A stretch of 64,000 nt of DNA from Thamnaconus septentrionalis (Eukaryota > Chordata > Actinopteri > Tetraodontiformes > Monacanthidae), in assembly GCA_009823395.1 (NCBI GenBank), contig CM020512.1:5922405-5986404 (forward strand), given 5' to 3'. Each line of letters starts with the position of its first letter. Within the stretch, counting starts at the first letter, position 1. This document shows, in pieces, positions 22,459 to 35,530 of this stretch. The position numbers and the translations under genes are program-made. The notes below the pieces were generated by a model. It searched no databases, was not told the DNA's origin, and saw nothing but the letters and a program-made list of their open reading frames with translations.

Positions 22459-23919
22459 ATGGCGGAGAAACTCGCTCTTTTCCAAAGTTTCCTGGACTGT
22501 CCAGTTTGTCTAGAGACTTTTAAAGATCCCGTGTCTCTGAGCTGCAACCACAGCTTCTGTTCAGAGTGCCTGCAGAAATTCTGGGAACAAAATAAAAACA
22601 AAAACTGTCCCGTATGTAAAAGAAAATCGTCCAAGGATTTTCCACTGGCGAACTCTGCTCTGAAACAACTGGCTGACTCGTTCGCTGACAGACAGAAATC
22701 AGGATCATCTGAGACAGTGGAAGAAGTGAAGGTGGAGCTGATGTGTAGTAAACACAGAGGAGACACTAAAATGTTCTGTGAGGATGAGCAGAGAGCTCTG
22801 TGTGCTGTCTGTGAGTTTTCCCTCCACCAGGGTCACAAGGTGGTTCCTGTGGAAGAAGCAGTCAGAGGGCTGAAGGAGCAGCTGAAGTCTGACTTAACAG
22901 CTTTAAAGGACAAGAAGAAGAAATACAGAGAAGTTGAGGAAAAATACAGAGAAGTGATTGAGCACTCCAAGAAGCAGGCGTCGTCCACAGAGAAGCAGAT
23001 CAGAGCAGAGTTTGACAAGCTCCGCCTCTTCCTGGAAGAGGAAGAGGAGTCCAGACTGGCAGCTCTGAGGGAGGAAGAGCAGCAGAAGAGGAAGACTGTG
23101 ATCAGAGAGATGGAGAAGATTCAGGAGGAGATGACGTCTCTGTCCGGCAGCATCGCTGCTGTTGAAGAGGAGCTGCAGAAGGACACTGTGGCCTTCCTCA
23201 ACAGTTATAAAGGCAGTCAGAGCAGAGCCAGAGACCAGTGCTCCCAGTCAGATCCACAACTGGTCCCAGGAGCACTGATAGATGTGGCCAAACACCTGGG
23301 CAACCTGTCCTTCACAGTGTGGCAGAAGATGAAGGACAAGGTCCACTTCAGTCCCGTCATCCTGGACCCAAACACTGCAAACCGCTGGCACTACCTGTCT
23401 GATGATCTGACCAGTGTGAGAAATGGAGAAACATCTCAGCAGTTTCCTGATAATCCAGAGAGATACACTAGATATACCAGTGTCCTGGGTTCTGAAGGTT
23501 ACAGCTCAGGACAATACAGCTGGGAGGTGGAGGTGGGAGATCATCCTGACTGGAATGTAGGTGTGGCTAAAGAGTCAGCTGACAGGAAAGGTGAGATATT
23601 TGCCTCACCAAAATATGGACTCTGGTGTTTATTCCATAGAAATGGAAAATACACTGATGGTTGTGGTGAGACTGTCACAGTGAAAAAGAGTCTGGAGAGA
23701 TTTAGAGTCCAGCTGGATTTTGACAGGGGGGAGGTTTCCTTCTACGATGCTGTGGACATGACTAACATCCACACTCATGTCGACACTTTCACTGAGAAAC
23801 TCTTCCCTTATTTCAGTGTTGGAGCGGCTGGTGATAATAAAACTGCTGATATCAGGATGTGTGAGAGAGATTTTTCTGTTATGTTTGGGAAGGATGGTGA
23901 GCTGCAAGTGATGCATTAG
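22459..23919 (+). CDS. TRIM copy B, intact RING/B-box/coiled-coil/PRY-SPRY protein
   Basis: A single coding exon of 486 residues. The RING is C3HC4 with C14, C17, C29, H31, C34, C37, C50 and C53. B-box 2 spans about 96-130 (CSKH, FCEDE, CAVCEFSLHQGH). A charged coiled coil runs from about 135 to 265. PRY begins near ILDPNTANRWHYL and SPRY includes LGSEGYSSGQYSWEVEV, WNVGVAKE and LDFDRGEVSFYDA. This is the class of fish TRIM35-like / nuclear-factor-7-like genes: E3 ubiquitin ligases acting in the cytoplasm, with SPRY deciding the target. Many fish members respond to virus or interferon, which agrees with the ISRE match upstream. The start is supported by the RING beginning within 14 residues and by the same start context (AAATGGCGGAGAAA) in later copies. 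The exact ortholog name is not assigned. Confidence 0.93.
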   Translation: MAEKLALFQSFLDCPVCLETFKDPVSLSCNHSFCSECLQKFWEQNKNKNCPVCKRKSSKDFPLANSALKQLADSFADRQKSGSSETVEEVKVELMCSKHRGDTKMFCEDEQRALCAVCEFSLHQGHKVVPVEEAVRGLKEQLKSDLTALKDKKKKYREVEEKYREVIEHSKKQASSTEKQIRAEFDKLRLFLEEEEESRLAALREEEQQKRKTVIREMEKIQEEMTSLSGSIAAVEEELQKDTVAFLNSYKGSQSRARDQCSQSDPQLVPGALIDVAKHLGNLSFTVWQKMKDKVHFSPVILDPNTANRWHYLSDDLTSVRNGETSQQFPDNPERYTRYTSVLGSEGYSSGQYSWEVEVGDHPDWNVGVAKESADRKGEIFASPKYGLWCLFHRNGKYTDGCGETVTVKKSLERFRVQLDFDRGEVSFYDAVDMTNIHTHVDTFTEKLFPYFSVGAAGDNKTADIRMCERDFSVMFGKDGELQVMH

Positions 23920-24094
23920 CTTGTTTCTAACAGGGTGGGTCCCTGTCATGCAGAGATTCAGGCTGTTCTTACTGTTAACTTGAGAATCATGTGTTGAAAA
24001 GGATTTGAAACCAGTTAAAGATGATACAATTGTCTTCAATCAATGAAGAAATGATCTTGATGATTATTAGTTGTCTTTATGCTTCATTTACTTG

Positions 24095-24100
24095 AATAAA
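24095..24100 (+). terminator. Polyadenylation signal of TRIM copy B
   Basis: AATAAA lies 176 bp after the stop and runs straight into an A tract. It is conserved in the later units at 31292 and 38609. Confidence 0.6.
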
Positions 24101-24701
24101 AAAAAAAAACAGTTTCTGATTTATTTTTTTTTGTCAGTCATCCAAGGTTCATTTCAGGTAAAGACTACGAAAACATCCTAAGAACAATTTGTCATTTTTA
24201 GAAGATTGTTGTCAAAGACTCTTCATCATTTTCATATTATGTATTCATGTATTACCTTTGTGCTCCTTTGACTGTCAGAAATGTCTCATGTTGTACTGTT
24301 GTTAACAGATGATTTAAAATGTGTCTTGTGCGGCTGTGTTTGGGGGTAAACCAGTTGAAGATGTTTTAAACTTAAAAGAATGTTCAATAATTTTGCTCTG
24401 TTTCTGTGAGGTTCCGTCTTGATATGAAAATAGCATGAGGTGTTGGTGAAAGGCATTATGGGACGTGTCATGATGTGATGATGATATTTTACATTACATA
24501 TCATATGAATGTATGTTATTTTATTTGACATTATTCACATGATATTCTTCTGTGTTATCTACTCTGTGTGTGTGTTTGTTATTGGTGGCTTCATTCAAAT
24601 TTGACAATGACTTTTGGATTTTGGAGACAAAATTAAACCATTGAACATATCTGAATACAACCGGATATCAATGTATGTTCTTAAAAAAAAAAGCAACACG
24701 C

Positions 24702-24788
<87 letters not shown>

Positions 24789-24943
24789 GCCTGCGGACAA
24801 TCACGTTTTTTCCGTAAACGCAGCACTGCACTCAAATTGATTTAGCAGGAGAGTGAGCGAGGGTGGAGGAGAGCTCTGAGATATCAGCCAGACTGCCGGT
24901 GTGGAATAATCTGTGAGGCTGCAGACGCTGCTGGACTCAACCA

Positions 24944-25096
24944 CATGGAGGCCTCTCCAACAGAGGACCTTCAGTTAATTTACAAAACAGCAGCAAACGC
25001 GCCCATCAAGTGCAGCCGCAGCGTTGGTGACAGGGAGGAGATTGGCGGCAGCGGCGGTGGTGGTGGTGGTGGTTTGACTGTGACAGAGGTGTAGAA
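24944..25096 (+). CDS. 50-codon open frame repeated in each tandem unit (weak)
   Basis: The ATG in CCACATGGAGGCC opens a frame reading MEASPTEDLQLIYKTAANAP, then a Cys/Arg segment and a run of Gly encoded by GGT repeats, ending LTVTEV. The same frame is open at about 32141 and 39463, but the units are so similar that this says little about selection. No known protein is recognised; it may be the relic of a first exon. Confidence 0.2.
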
Positions 25097-26213
25097 GGGG
25101 GTGCTGGTAGTGAGAAGGGCCTGCCTGTGGTATACATTAATTGAATATAATTGCAGTTGAATCAAATGAAATCGTATGAATCAGGGCCATGGGTGCGGCT
25201 ACTTCCTGCCAACTGTGGGAGCTTTGCTCAGGGCTTCAGGCTTTGCCTGGGATGGTGGGGGGCTGGGTGGAGGACAGGTGGAGGTTGAAATTATTCTGCA
25301 GCATTTTTTTTTTGTTTTGTTTTACTTTCTTCTTTTAAAAGGCACCGAAAAAGGTAAAATCCAAAAAAGAGTGAACAGCAAGTCATCCAATATTTATCCA
25401 GCAAATGAGGGTTGAAAGGAAGCTGCAGCTACAGCAGGGGAAACGCTTCAGGGCAAAAGTCTTCATAGTTTTTATCTGTATGCATTTTATTTGATTGTGT
25501 GCTTGGGGCACAACATTTAATGTCCTGTTATTTTTTTTTCCAATGGTTTCTTAGATGATTATGCATTGGCTAATGACACATTTCACTTTTAACATGTCTT
25601 TCTGATCCAGCCTGAGATAATCCCTGGGATCTATTTCATGTTTCCATCAGCTGAGGAGCCCCTGATAAATATTTTTGGAAGTGGGACACTGATAACCTAT
25701 GGCTAGTTATTGTTTTTAAAAGTTACTGTTTGGTTGTGCTGCAGTTGAAGTTGAAAAAGCAGTTGCAGTTGAAAAAAACATAGTATTAAGAGTACCAAAA
25801 CTGTTAAAAAAAAAAACATTTTAAAAAAAAATCTAGATCCACGTGTAAGACCTCTGTTCAATTCAGCCCAGATTATTTTCATTTTTGAAAATTCTCAACA
25901 AATGCATTTTTTTCATTCATGGCAAGGGTACATCTCAGAACTTGCACTTTCTTAGTTTAACCTGAGTAAAGGATTTGAATCGGTACTTACAGTCTTACCA
26001 GAGTTTTTTGTGACACAAGTATCCGTACTTTTACTTAAGTACAACGTTTGTTCCCTGTTGAACAGAATGAAGATCCATGAAGCATTTCGTGGAAGGTACT
26101 AAACAGAGGGCTCAATAAAAAAGCTGTTTTCTGGAGATCTGTAGCGGTTTTGGATAGTTGATCACTCTTGTCTGGGACGAGCTGCAATGATCTGGCAATG
26201 GGTGGAATATAGG

Positions 26214-26277
<64 letters not shown>

Positions 26278-26599
26278 ATATGTGCACGTGGTAGCATTGT
26301 GACACACTGAACGCAGCCTGGAAAGAGTGGAGCGATCCAGAGGCAGAGAATGAACAGAGGGAGGGAGAGACTGGGTCATGGACGGGCCGGTCTGGGTGAC
26401 AGCTGTTGCATCCACAGTTTATCTGATTAAATCTGACCAACTCTGCTGAAGGAGGGAGGGACCCAGTTGACTGATGTTGATGCCCTGAGGACGGATGGAC
26501 ACACACATACACGCACTCACACTCCATTATCCAGTTTGAACCCCAATTCAAAAGCTGAAGATGCGGCTCGATAAGGTTCTACCCTTACCAAAGAAAAGA

Positions 26600-26642
<43 letters not shown>

Positions 26643-27059
26643 CCGCACAGCAAAGTGTGTAATGTTGTGATCGATAACAGTCTGCGTGACTACGTGGAGC
26701 AGGCCCGGCTAGCTAACAGCTGATAAAAAGCATTCAATGTTGTAGGGTGACCTTTGACCTCGGGTGTATTTTACATGTCACACCCACCATCATCATTTTA
26801 CATGTCACACCTGATAGATGATTGGACGACCCGATTATTTGTGCCACCAAGTGGAATGTAAACAAGTAAAATGTTTTTTTTTTTAGTAATCTGCACATCC
26901 CAGTTGCAGGGATCCTATCTAAAGTATTTTAAATCAGTCCTTTGGATTCTGTGACCAATCTGCTTCCTTGTCGATGTGATAAGCTAGCCCATAGGTGTCA
27001 AACTCTGGCCCGTGGGCCAAATTTGGCCCGCAGTGTAATTATATTTGGCCCGCAAGGCA

Positions 27060-27870
27060 ATTGAGGGGGACTTCTAATCACGGCACAGAAAGCGGGTTTA
27101 TTTATAGAGCTGCTTTCAATTAAAGCTATTTAGACACACAAATCATGCAGCTCTCTCTTCTACCATCCCTTCTCTTCCCAGTCGCGCTTTCCGGCCACTT
27201 GTGGAAACACTGTTATGCAAATGCACAGCTGAAAATAAAGACCATTGTGCTGTTTGAAGATGTTCCTTGTCTAACTTGTTCATTGTGCCGAGCGTCACTG
27301 TCGCGGGAATAATTGCAGTAAAGATTTGCTCATCGTGTGCCGCCGCGCCGTCCAACGTACAGGCCTGTAGCCGAGTGTAACTACTGTACAACCAACCTCC
27401 ATGTCCTGCTGGCGCAGCCTGCATCAAAGCCAGAGAGCTGCAGAGAGGAGCCAGTTCTGTGAAAAACTCCACGTTCAGCAGTGCAGTGGTGTTTAACACC
27501 TGAACTGACATCTTCAGCAGGTTTTACTGCTGTTTGAAAATTCACCAAGCCCACAAAAGCTATTCAGGTCAAGTCATTCACAAGTCATAGCAACAATATC
27601 TAGAACAAATAGAAATGTCTAAAAAAAAAATGAAAAAGTGCAAAAGGAAGTGAATTTAAACCAGTAACCACCTATGTTTTACATAAATAATACATTTTAA
27701 AAGACAGATGTCAAATCAAAAACCTGTTTCTCATCAGAATCTCTTGAGGAAACTGGCATCTTAAGATTTTAAGCTGTTCCCCACAAATATGAATATACAT
27801 TCCAACATTCCAAATGTTAATGTCATTAACCGTCAAAGGGTGGTAAAGTTTTAAAATGATTGTTAATGTG
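27060..27870. promoter_or_regulatory. Putative regulatory block, unit I copy
   Basis: The block is homologous to 34255-35075 and to 47150-48115. It contains an ATGCAAAT octamer (27215-27222), TTTCAATTAAAGC and CGCGGGAATAATTGCAGTAAAG, all unchanged in the three copies. It has no coding potential of its own. The function is inferred only. Confidence 0.45.
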
Positions 27871-28339
27871 ATATTTTCTTTGTATGTAAAATGATCAGGA
27901 TCCTCTGGCGATAGGTTGCAGTGAGACAGAAGAGTGTAAAAAGGATACAACAGGAATGGGGCACTGATATGATGTGTGTGTGTGTGTGTGTGTGTGTGAG
28001 GGAGGGGGGCACAGGGACTGTTTGATGGAGAGAGCAGGGTGTCGCAATAGGCTGCCATGAAGATAAACAAATGAATGGGGTCAGGAAGGCCCCTTAGAAT
28101 AAAGACAGGAAGAGGAGATGGGACGCAAGGACAGAGGGAGGATGCAGATGAAATGGACTGAGACGTGGAGAGATGGACACGGGTAAAGCAGTCTGTGAAG
28201 AGTAAATGAAGCAGTAGTGAGCAGTAACAGAGACGAAGGGGATGGAATGAGTGGGTGTGGAGGATTTCTGATGAGGAAATAATAACAAATTTTAGAGTTT
28301 AAGCATTTCTTCTGTTTGTTGTTGTCTATAAAGCTCATC

Positions 28340-29147
28340 TGGTCTCTGCCAGCTGAGAATCTGCCTATAGGACACTCAGCAGCTTGATGAGTTGTTCATC
28401 ATTCTCCAAGAATCTCTCTCAGTCATTGAGAAGGAAGGGTTTTTTTTATTGGAGGAAAGGCTGGTGAGATGCTGCTCTTCAGCAAAACCACACACATTGT
28501 TTTTTGATCACAGATGTGATGCTACGAATGTATTTATTTGCATATTTAAGTCATTGTTTGTGCTTAAAATATGTAAAATATGTATTTGCTGTATGGAAAC
28601 GTATGATGTCTGCCACAGAGTTTCCATGCTGTCTGACTAAAAGTTGCCTTTTGAGACAGGATGTTGACTTTTATCAAGATTTGCGTTTGATGAAAAAAAA
28701 CCAAACAAAAACCAAACAAAACAACGCAATGTGCAGCATGCAAAGTGGAATCGATATTCAGGGAAAATTGCAGAATTTTTTTAAAACAGATTTTATGAAA
28801 TATGCTTGAATAATCGTTCCCACCGTATATCACGAATATAAACGGTCGTCATCTTCACGGAGGCCCGATATGGACATTAGTGACACATCGCCACCTGCTG
28901 GCGCACACCTGATATGTCATTTCCCCCCCCCTTGAGGCTGAAGTTGCAAAAGTGAAACTAAACTTTTCTTCTCACACGGAACTCAGACACCATTCGCTCG
29001 CGTTGCGGGAATAATCTGCTCGGAGCAAAAATTGGACTTTTTTCATGTTCAGTTCTGAAGGACACAGATTGATTTGGTGAGTCTGACTTTCCCACCTGAA
29101 AAGTAATATTTAAATCCACCTGCTTCGGGAGTCACATATCTGCTGAA
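28340..29147 (+). promoter_or_regulatory. TRIM upstream module before remnant 29148
   Basis: It contains CTGCTCTTCAGCAAAACC, AAATATGTAAAATATGTATTTGC, a CTCF-core-like GCCACCTGCTGG at 28890-28901 and a near-ISRE AAAAGTGAAACT at 28948-28959 (one mismatch). It is nearly identical to 35530-36331. Confidence 0.6.
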
Positions 29148-29204
29148 ATGGCGGAGAAACTCGCTCTTGTCGAACTTTGCCCAGAATTGGCGAGAAGGAA
29201 GTGA
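29148..29204 (+). pseudogene. TRIM remnant, start codon plus nine codons
   Basis: MAEKLALVE follows the usual start context, then a deletion joins it to unrelated sequence and a stop at 29202. The matching place in the next unit (36332) keeps about 130 bp more, so this remnant has suffered a later deletion. Confidence 0.8.
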
Positions 29205-29660
29205 TTTTCTTTTTAACGGGGAGTTCAGGAAGGCGCTGCTTTTTCAGCCCCCAATCCCCTGCCTTAAATATGTCAAATTTAAGGCATTTATTTTAAAGCA
29301 GTACTCATAAAATATTGCTTTTGTGTTTTTTCTTCCACAGCATACAACCAGCCTCACACAGTCAAGAGGACAGTCTCCATGATAAAGCACCAATCTGGTC
29401 ATCAACTATACAGCCCCACCTGCTGGCCTAAACCAGACGTGTTATTTATTGAGGTGGAAGAGACAAAGGTGAAGGTGAACTTGTCTTTTCACACGGAACT
29501 GAGACGCCACAAGCTCGCTTTGCACAATATTTGCTTTGAGGAAAACAAATTGGACATTTTATTTCCAGTTCTATGTTACACAGATTGAGTCGGTGAGTCT
29601 GACCTTCCAAATTGAAAAGAAATATTTAAATCCATCTGGTTCCGGGGAATATCAGCTGAA
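29205..29660 (+). promoter_or_regulatory. TRIM upstream module of copy C
   Basis: It contains GGCGCTGCTTTTTCAGC, CCCACCTGCTGGCC and TTTTCACACGGAACTGAGACG, matching the copy A module. The ISRE position is degenerate here (AAAGGTGAAGGTGAAC). Confidence 0.5.
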
Positions 29661-31116
29661 ATGGCGGAGAAAGCTCTTCTCGAAAATTTCCTGAACTGTT
29701 CAGTTTGTTTAGAGTCTTTTAAAGATCCCGTGTCTCTGAGCTGCAACCACAGCTTCTGTTCAAAGTGCCTGCAAAAATTCTGGGAAGAAAATAAAAGCAA
29801 AAACTGTCCTGTATGTAAAAGAAAATCCTCAAAAGATTTGCCAGTGGTGAACTTTGCTCTGAAACAACTGGCTGACTTGTTCGCTGACAGACAGAAATCA
29901 GGATCATCTGAGACAGTGGAAGAAGTGAAGGTGGAGCTGATGTGTAGTAAACACAAAGATGAGACTAAAATGTTCTGTGAGGATGAGCAGAGAGCTATGT
30001 GTGCTGTCTGTGAGTTTTCCCTCCACCAGGGTCACAAGGTGGTTCCTGTAGAAGAAGCAGTCAGAGGGCTGAAGGAGCAGCTGAAGTCTGACTTAACAGC
30101 TTTAAAGGACAAGAAGAAGAAATACAGAGAAGTTGAGGAAAAATACAAAAAAGTGATTGAGCACTCCAAGAAGCAGGCGTCGTCCACAGAGAGGCAGATC
30201 AGAGCAGAGTTTGACAAGCTCCGCCTCTTCCTGAAAGAGGAAGAGGAGTCCAGACTGGCAGCTCTGAGGGAGGAAGAGCAGCAGAAGAGGAAGACTGTGA
30301 TCGGAGAGATGGAGAAGATTCAGGAGGAGATGTCGTCTCTGTCTGGCAGCATCACTGCTGTTGAAGAGGAGCTGCAGAAGGACACTGTGGCCTTCCTCAA
30401 CAGTTATAAAGGCAGTCAGAGCAGAGCCAGAGACCAGTGCTCCCAGTCAGATCCACAACTGGTCCCAGGAGCACTGATTGATGTGGCCAAACACCTGGGC
30501 AACCTGTCCTTCACAGTGTGGCAGAAGATGAAGGACAAGGTCCACTTCAGTCCCGTCATCCTGGACCCAAACACTGCAAACCGCAGCCTCCACCTGTCTG
30601 ATGATCTGACCAGTGTGAGAAATGGAGGAACACCTCAGCAGCTTCCTGATAATCCAGAGAGACACACTAAATATACCAGTGTCCTGGGTTCTGAAGGTTA
30701 CAGCTCAGGACAATACAGCTGGGAGGTGGAGGTGGGAGATCAACCTGTCTGGACTGTAGGTGTGGCTAAAGAGTCAGCTGACAGGAAGGGTGAGAGATTT
30801 GCCTCACCAAAATATGGACTCTGGTGTTTATTACATAGAAATGGAAAATACACTGATGGTTGTGGTGAGACTGTCACAGTGAAAAAGAGTCTTGAGAGAA
30901 TCAGAGTCCAGCTGGACTTTGACAGGGGAGGTTTCCTTCTACGATGCTGTGGACATGACTCACATCTGCACTCATGTCGACACTTTCACTGAGAAACTCT
31001 TCCCTTATTTTGGTGTTGGAGCGGCTGGTGATAATAAAACTGCTGATATCAGGATGTGTGAGAGAGATTTTTCTGTTATGTTTGGGAAGGATGGTGAGCT
31101 GCAAGTGATGCATTAG
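29661..31116 (+). pseudogene. TRIM copy C, frameshifted in SPRY
   Basis: RING, B-box 2 and coiled coil are intact, as are PRY and most of SPRY. In the run coding for DFDRGE, six G residues (copies B and E) are reduced to four at 30925-30928. The frame shifts and stops at 30992 after 443 residues; the original ending continues in another frame to 31116. Loss of the last SPRY strands would probably spoil the domain. It may be a true recent pseudogene, an allele, or a homopolymer error in the assembly. Its promoter module, poly(A) signal and flanks match intact copy E. Confidence 0.85.
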
Positions 31117-31912
31117 CTTGTTTCTAACAGGGTGGGTCCCTGTCATGCAGAGATTCAGGCTGTTCTTACTGTTAACTTGAGAATCATGTGTTGAAAAGGA
31201 TTTGAAACCAGTTAAAGATGATACAATTGTCTTCAATCAATGAAGAAATGATCTTGATGATTATTAGTTGTCTTTATGCTTCATTTACTTGAATAAAAAA
31301 AACAAAACAGTTTCTGATTTATTTTTTTTGTCAGTCATCCAAGGTTCATTTCAGGTAAAGACTACAAAAACATCCTAAGAACAATTTGTCATTTTTAGAA
31401 GATTGTTGTCAAAGACTCTTCATCATTTTCATATTATGTATTCATGTATTACCTTTGTGCTCCTTTGACTGTCAGAAATGTCTCATCTTGTACTGTTGTT
31501 AACAGATGATTTAAAATGTGTCTTGTCTTGGCTGTGATTGGGGTAAACCAGTTGAAGATGTTTTAAACTTAAAAGAATGTTCAATAATTTTTCTCTGTTT
31601 CTGTGAGGTTCCGTCTTGATATGAAAATAGCATGAGGTGTTGGTGAAAGGCATTATGGGACGTGTCATGATGTGATGATGATATTTTACATTACATATCA
31701 TATGAATGTATGTTATTTTATTTGACATTATTCACATGATATTCTTCTGTGTTATCTACTCTGTGTGTGTGTTTGTTATTGGTGGCTTCATTCAAATTTG
31801 ACAATAACTTTTGGATTTTGGAGACAAAATTAAACCATCGAACATATCTGAATACAACCAGATATCAATGTATGTTCTTAAAAAAAAAAAAGCAACACGC
31901 CTGCACACACAT

Positions 31913-31978
<66 letters not shown>

Positions 31979-33404
31979 CCAGCGCCTGCGGACAATCATA
32001 TGTTATTTCCTTAAACACAGCACTGCACTCAAATTGATTTAGCAGGAGAGTGAGCGAGGGTGGAGGAGAGCTCTGAGATATCAGCCAGACTGCCGGTGTG
32101 GAATAATCTGTGAGGCTGCAGACGCTGCTGGACTCAACCACATGGAGGCCTCTCCAACAGAGGACCTTCAGTTAATTTACAAAACAGCAGCAAACGCGCC
32201 CATCAAGTGCAGCCGCAGCGTTGGTGACAGGGAGGAGATTGGCGGCGGCGGCGGTGGTGGTGGTGGTGGTTTGACTGTGACAGAGGTGTAGAAGGGGTGC
32301 TGGTAGTGAGAAGGGCCTGCCTGTGGTATACATTAATTGAATATAATTGCAGTTGAATCAAATGAAATCGTATGAATCAGGGCCATGGGTGCGGCTACTT
32401 CCTGCCAACTGTGGGAGCTTTGCTCAGGGCTTCAGGCTTTGCCTGGGATGGTGGGGGGCTGGGTGGAGGACAGGTGGAGGTTGAAATTATTCTGCAGCAT
32501 TTTTTTTTTGTTTTGTTTTACTTTCTTCTTTTAAAAGGCACCGAAAAAGGTAAAATCCAAAAAAGAGTGAACAGCAAGTCATCCAATATTTATCCAGCAA
32601 ATGAGGGTTGAAAGGAAGCTGCAGCTACAACAGGGGAAACGCTTCAGGGCAAAAGTCTTCATAGTTTTTATCTGTATGCATTTTATTTGATTGTGTGCTT
32701 GGGGCACAACATTTAATGTCCTGTTATTTTTTTTTCCCAATGGTTTCTTAGATGATTATGCATTGGCTAATGACACATTTCACTTTTAACATGTCTTTCT
32801 GATCCAGCCTGAGATAATCCCTGGGATCTATTTCATGTTTCCATCAGCTGAGGAGCCCCTGATAAATATTTTTGGAAGTGGGACACTGATAAGCTATGGC
32901 TAGTTATTGTTTTAAAAGTTACTGTTTGGTTGTGCTGCAGTTGAAGTTGAAAAGCAGTTGCAGTTGAAAAAACATAGTATTAAGAGTACCAAAACTGTTA
33001 AAAAAAAACATTTTAAAAAAAAATCTAGATCCACGTGTAAGACCTCTGTTCAATTCAGCCCAGATTATTTTCATTTTTGAAAATTCTCAACAAATGCATT
33101 TTTTTCATTCATGGCAAGGGTACATCTCAGAACTTGCACTTTCTTAGTTTAACCTGAGTAAAGGATTTGAATCGGTACTTACAGTCTTACCAGAGTTTTT
33201 TGCGACACAAGTATCCGTACTTTTACTTAAGTACAACGTTTGTTCCCTGTTGAACAGAATGAAGATCCATGAAGCATTTCGTGGAAGGTACTAAACAGAG
33301 GGCTCAATAAAAAAGCTGTTTTCTGGAGATCTGTAGCGGTTTTGGATAGTTGATCACTCTTGTCTGGGACGAGCTGCAATGATCTGGCAATGGGTGGAAT
33401 ATAG

Positions 33405-33474
<70 letters not shown>

Positions 33475-33796
33475 ATATGTGCGTGGTAGCATTGTGACAC
33501 ACTGAGCGCAGCCTGGAAAGAGTGGAGCAATCCAGGGCAGAGAATGAACAGAGGGAGGGAGAGACTGGGTCATGGGCGGGCCGGTCTGGGTGACAGCTGT
33601 TGCATCCACAGTTTATCTGATTAAATCTGACCAACTCTGCTGAAGGAGGGAGGGACCCAGTTGACTGATGTTGATGCCCTGAGGACGGATGGACACACAC
33701 ATACACTGCACTCACACTCCATTATCAGTTTGAACCCCAATTCAAAAGCTGAAGATGCGGCTCGATAAGGTTCTACCCTTACCAAAGAAAAGACAC

Positions 33797-33833
<37 letters not shown>

Positions 33834-35530
33834 CCGCACAGCAAAGTGTGTAATGTTGTGATCGATAACAGTCTGCGTGACTACGTGGAGCAGGCCCGGC
33901 TAGCTAACAACTGATAAAAAGCATTCAATGTTGTAGGGTGACCTTTGACCTCGGGTGTATTTTACATGTCACACCCACCATCATCATTTTACATCACACA
34001 CCTGATAGATGATTGGACGACCGATTATTTGTGCCACCAAGTGGAATGTAAACAAGTAAAAATGTTTTTTTTAGTAATCTGCACATCCCAGTTGCAGGGA
34101 TCCTATCTAAAGTATTTTAAATCAGTCCTTTGGATTCTGTGACCAATCTGCTTCCTTGTCGATGTGATAAGCTAGCCCATAGGTGTCAAACTCTGGCCCG
34201 TGGGCCAAATTTGGCCCGCAGTGTAATTATATTTGGCCCTAGCAAGGCAATTGAGGGGGACTTCTAATCACGGCACAGAAAGCGGGTTTATTTATAGAGC
34301 TGCTTTCAATTAAAACTATTTGAACACACAAATCATGCAGCTCTCTTCTACCATCCCTTCTCTTCCCAGTCGCGCTTTCCGGCCACTTGTGGAAACACTG
34401 TTATGCAAATGCACAGCTGAAAATAAAGACCATTGTGCTGTTTGAAGATGTTCCTTGTCTAACTTGTTCATTGTGCCGAGCGTCACTGTCGCGGGAATAA
34501 TTGCAGTAAAGATTTGTTCATCGTGTGCCGCTGCCGTCCAACGTACAGGCCTGTAACCGAGTGTAACTACTGTACAACCAACCTCCATGTCCTGCTGGCG
34601 CAGCCTGCATCAAAGCCAGAGAGCTGCAGAGAGGAGCCAGTTCTGTGAAAAACTCCACGTTCAGCAGTGCAGTGGTGTTTAACACCTGAACTGACATCTT
34701 CAGCAGGTTTTACTGCTGTTTGAAAATTCACCAAGCCCACAAAAGCTATTCAGGTCAAGTCATTCACAAGTCATAGCAACAATATCTAGAACAAACAGAA
34801 ATGTCTAAAAAAAAAATGAAAAAGTGCAAAAAGGAAGTGAATTTAAACCAGTAACCACCTATGTTTTACATAAATAATACATTTTAAAAGACAGATGTCA
34901 AATCAAAAAACCTGTTTCTCATCAGAATCTCTTGAGGAAACTGGCATCTTAAGATTTTTAAGCTGTTCCCCACAAATATGAATATACATTCCAACATTCC
35001 AAATGTTAATGTCATTAACCGTCAAAGGGTGGTAAAGTTTTAAAATGATTGTTAATGTGATATTTTCTTTGTATGTAAAATGATCAGGATCCTCTGGCGA
35101 TAGGTTGCAGTGAGACAGAAGAGTGTAAAAAAGGATACAACAGGAATGGGGCACTGATATGATTGTGTGTGTGTGTGTGTGTGTGTGGGAGGGGAGGGGG
35201 GCACAGGGACTGTTTGATGGAGAGAGCAGGGTGTCGCAATAGGCTGCCATGAAGATAAACAAATGAATGGGGTCAGGAAGGCCCCTTAGAATAAAGACAG
35301 GAAGAGGAGATGGGACGCAAGGACAGAGGGAGGGATGCAGATGAAATGGACTGAGACGTGGAGAGATGGACACGGGTAAAGCAGTCTGTGAAGAGTAAAT
35401 GAAGCAGTAGTGAGCAGTAACAGAGACGAAGGGGATGGAATGAGTGGGTGTGGAGGATTTCTGATGAGGAAATAATAACAAATTTTAGAGTTTAAGCATT
35501 TCTTCTGTTTGTTGTTGTCTATAAAGCTCA
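31117..35530 (+). repeat. 3' part of tandem unit II
   Basis: This stretch is nearly identical to unit I (23920-28340), including the 50-codon frame at about 32141, (CA)n at 31902-31977 and 33794-33831, (GT)n at 33406-33470 and 35163-35187, and the transposon-end-like GTGTCAAACTCTGG at about 34185. Differences are mostly indels in repeats. No gene. Confidence 0.8.
34255..35075. promoter_or_regulatory. Putative regulatory block, unit II copy
   Basis: The copy of the 27060 block; the octamer ATGCAAAT is at 34403-34410. Confidence 0.45.

Larger units (their letters stand above)
23920..28340 (+). repeat. 3' part of tandem unit I
   Basis: This region is nearly identical to 31117-35530, and its first part to 38434-41100. 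It holds microsatellites (24705-24781 CA, 26217-26271 GT, 26603-26640 CA, 27973-28000 GT), a 50-codon frame at 24944 and the putative regulatory block 27060-27870. A GTGTCAAACTCTGGCCCG transposon-end-like sequence lies at about 26996-27050. No multi-exon gene is evident. Confidence 0.8.

Noticed and set aside
24095..24112. A tract after the TRIM poly(A) signal as a sign of retrocopy origin
   Set aside because: The A run begins inside the AATAAA itself and the homologous flank continues beyond it, so it is not a post-cleavage tail.
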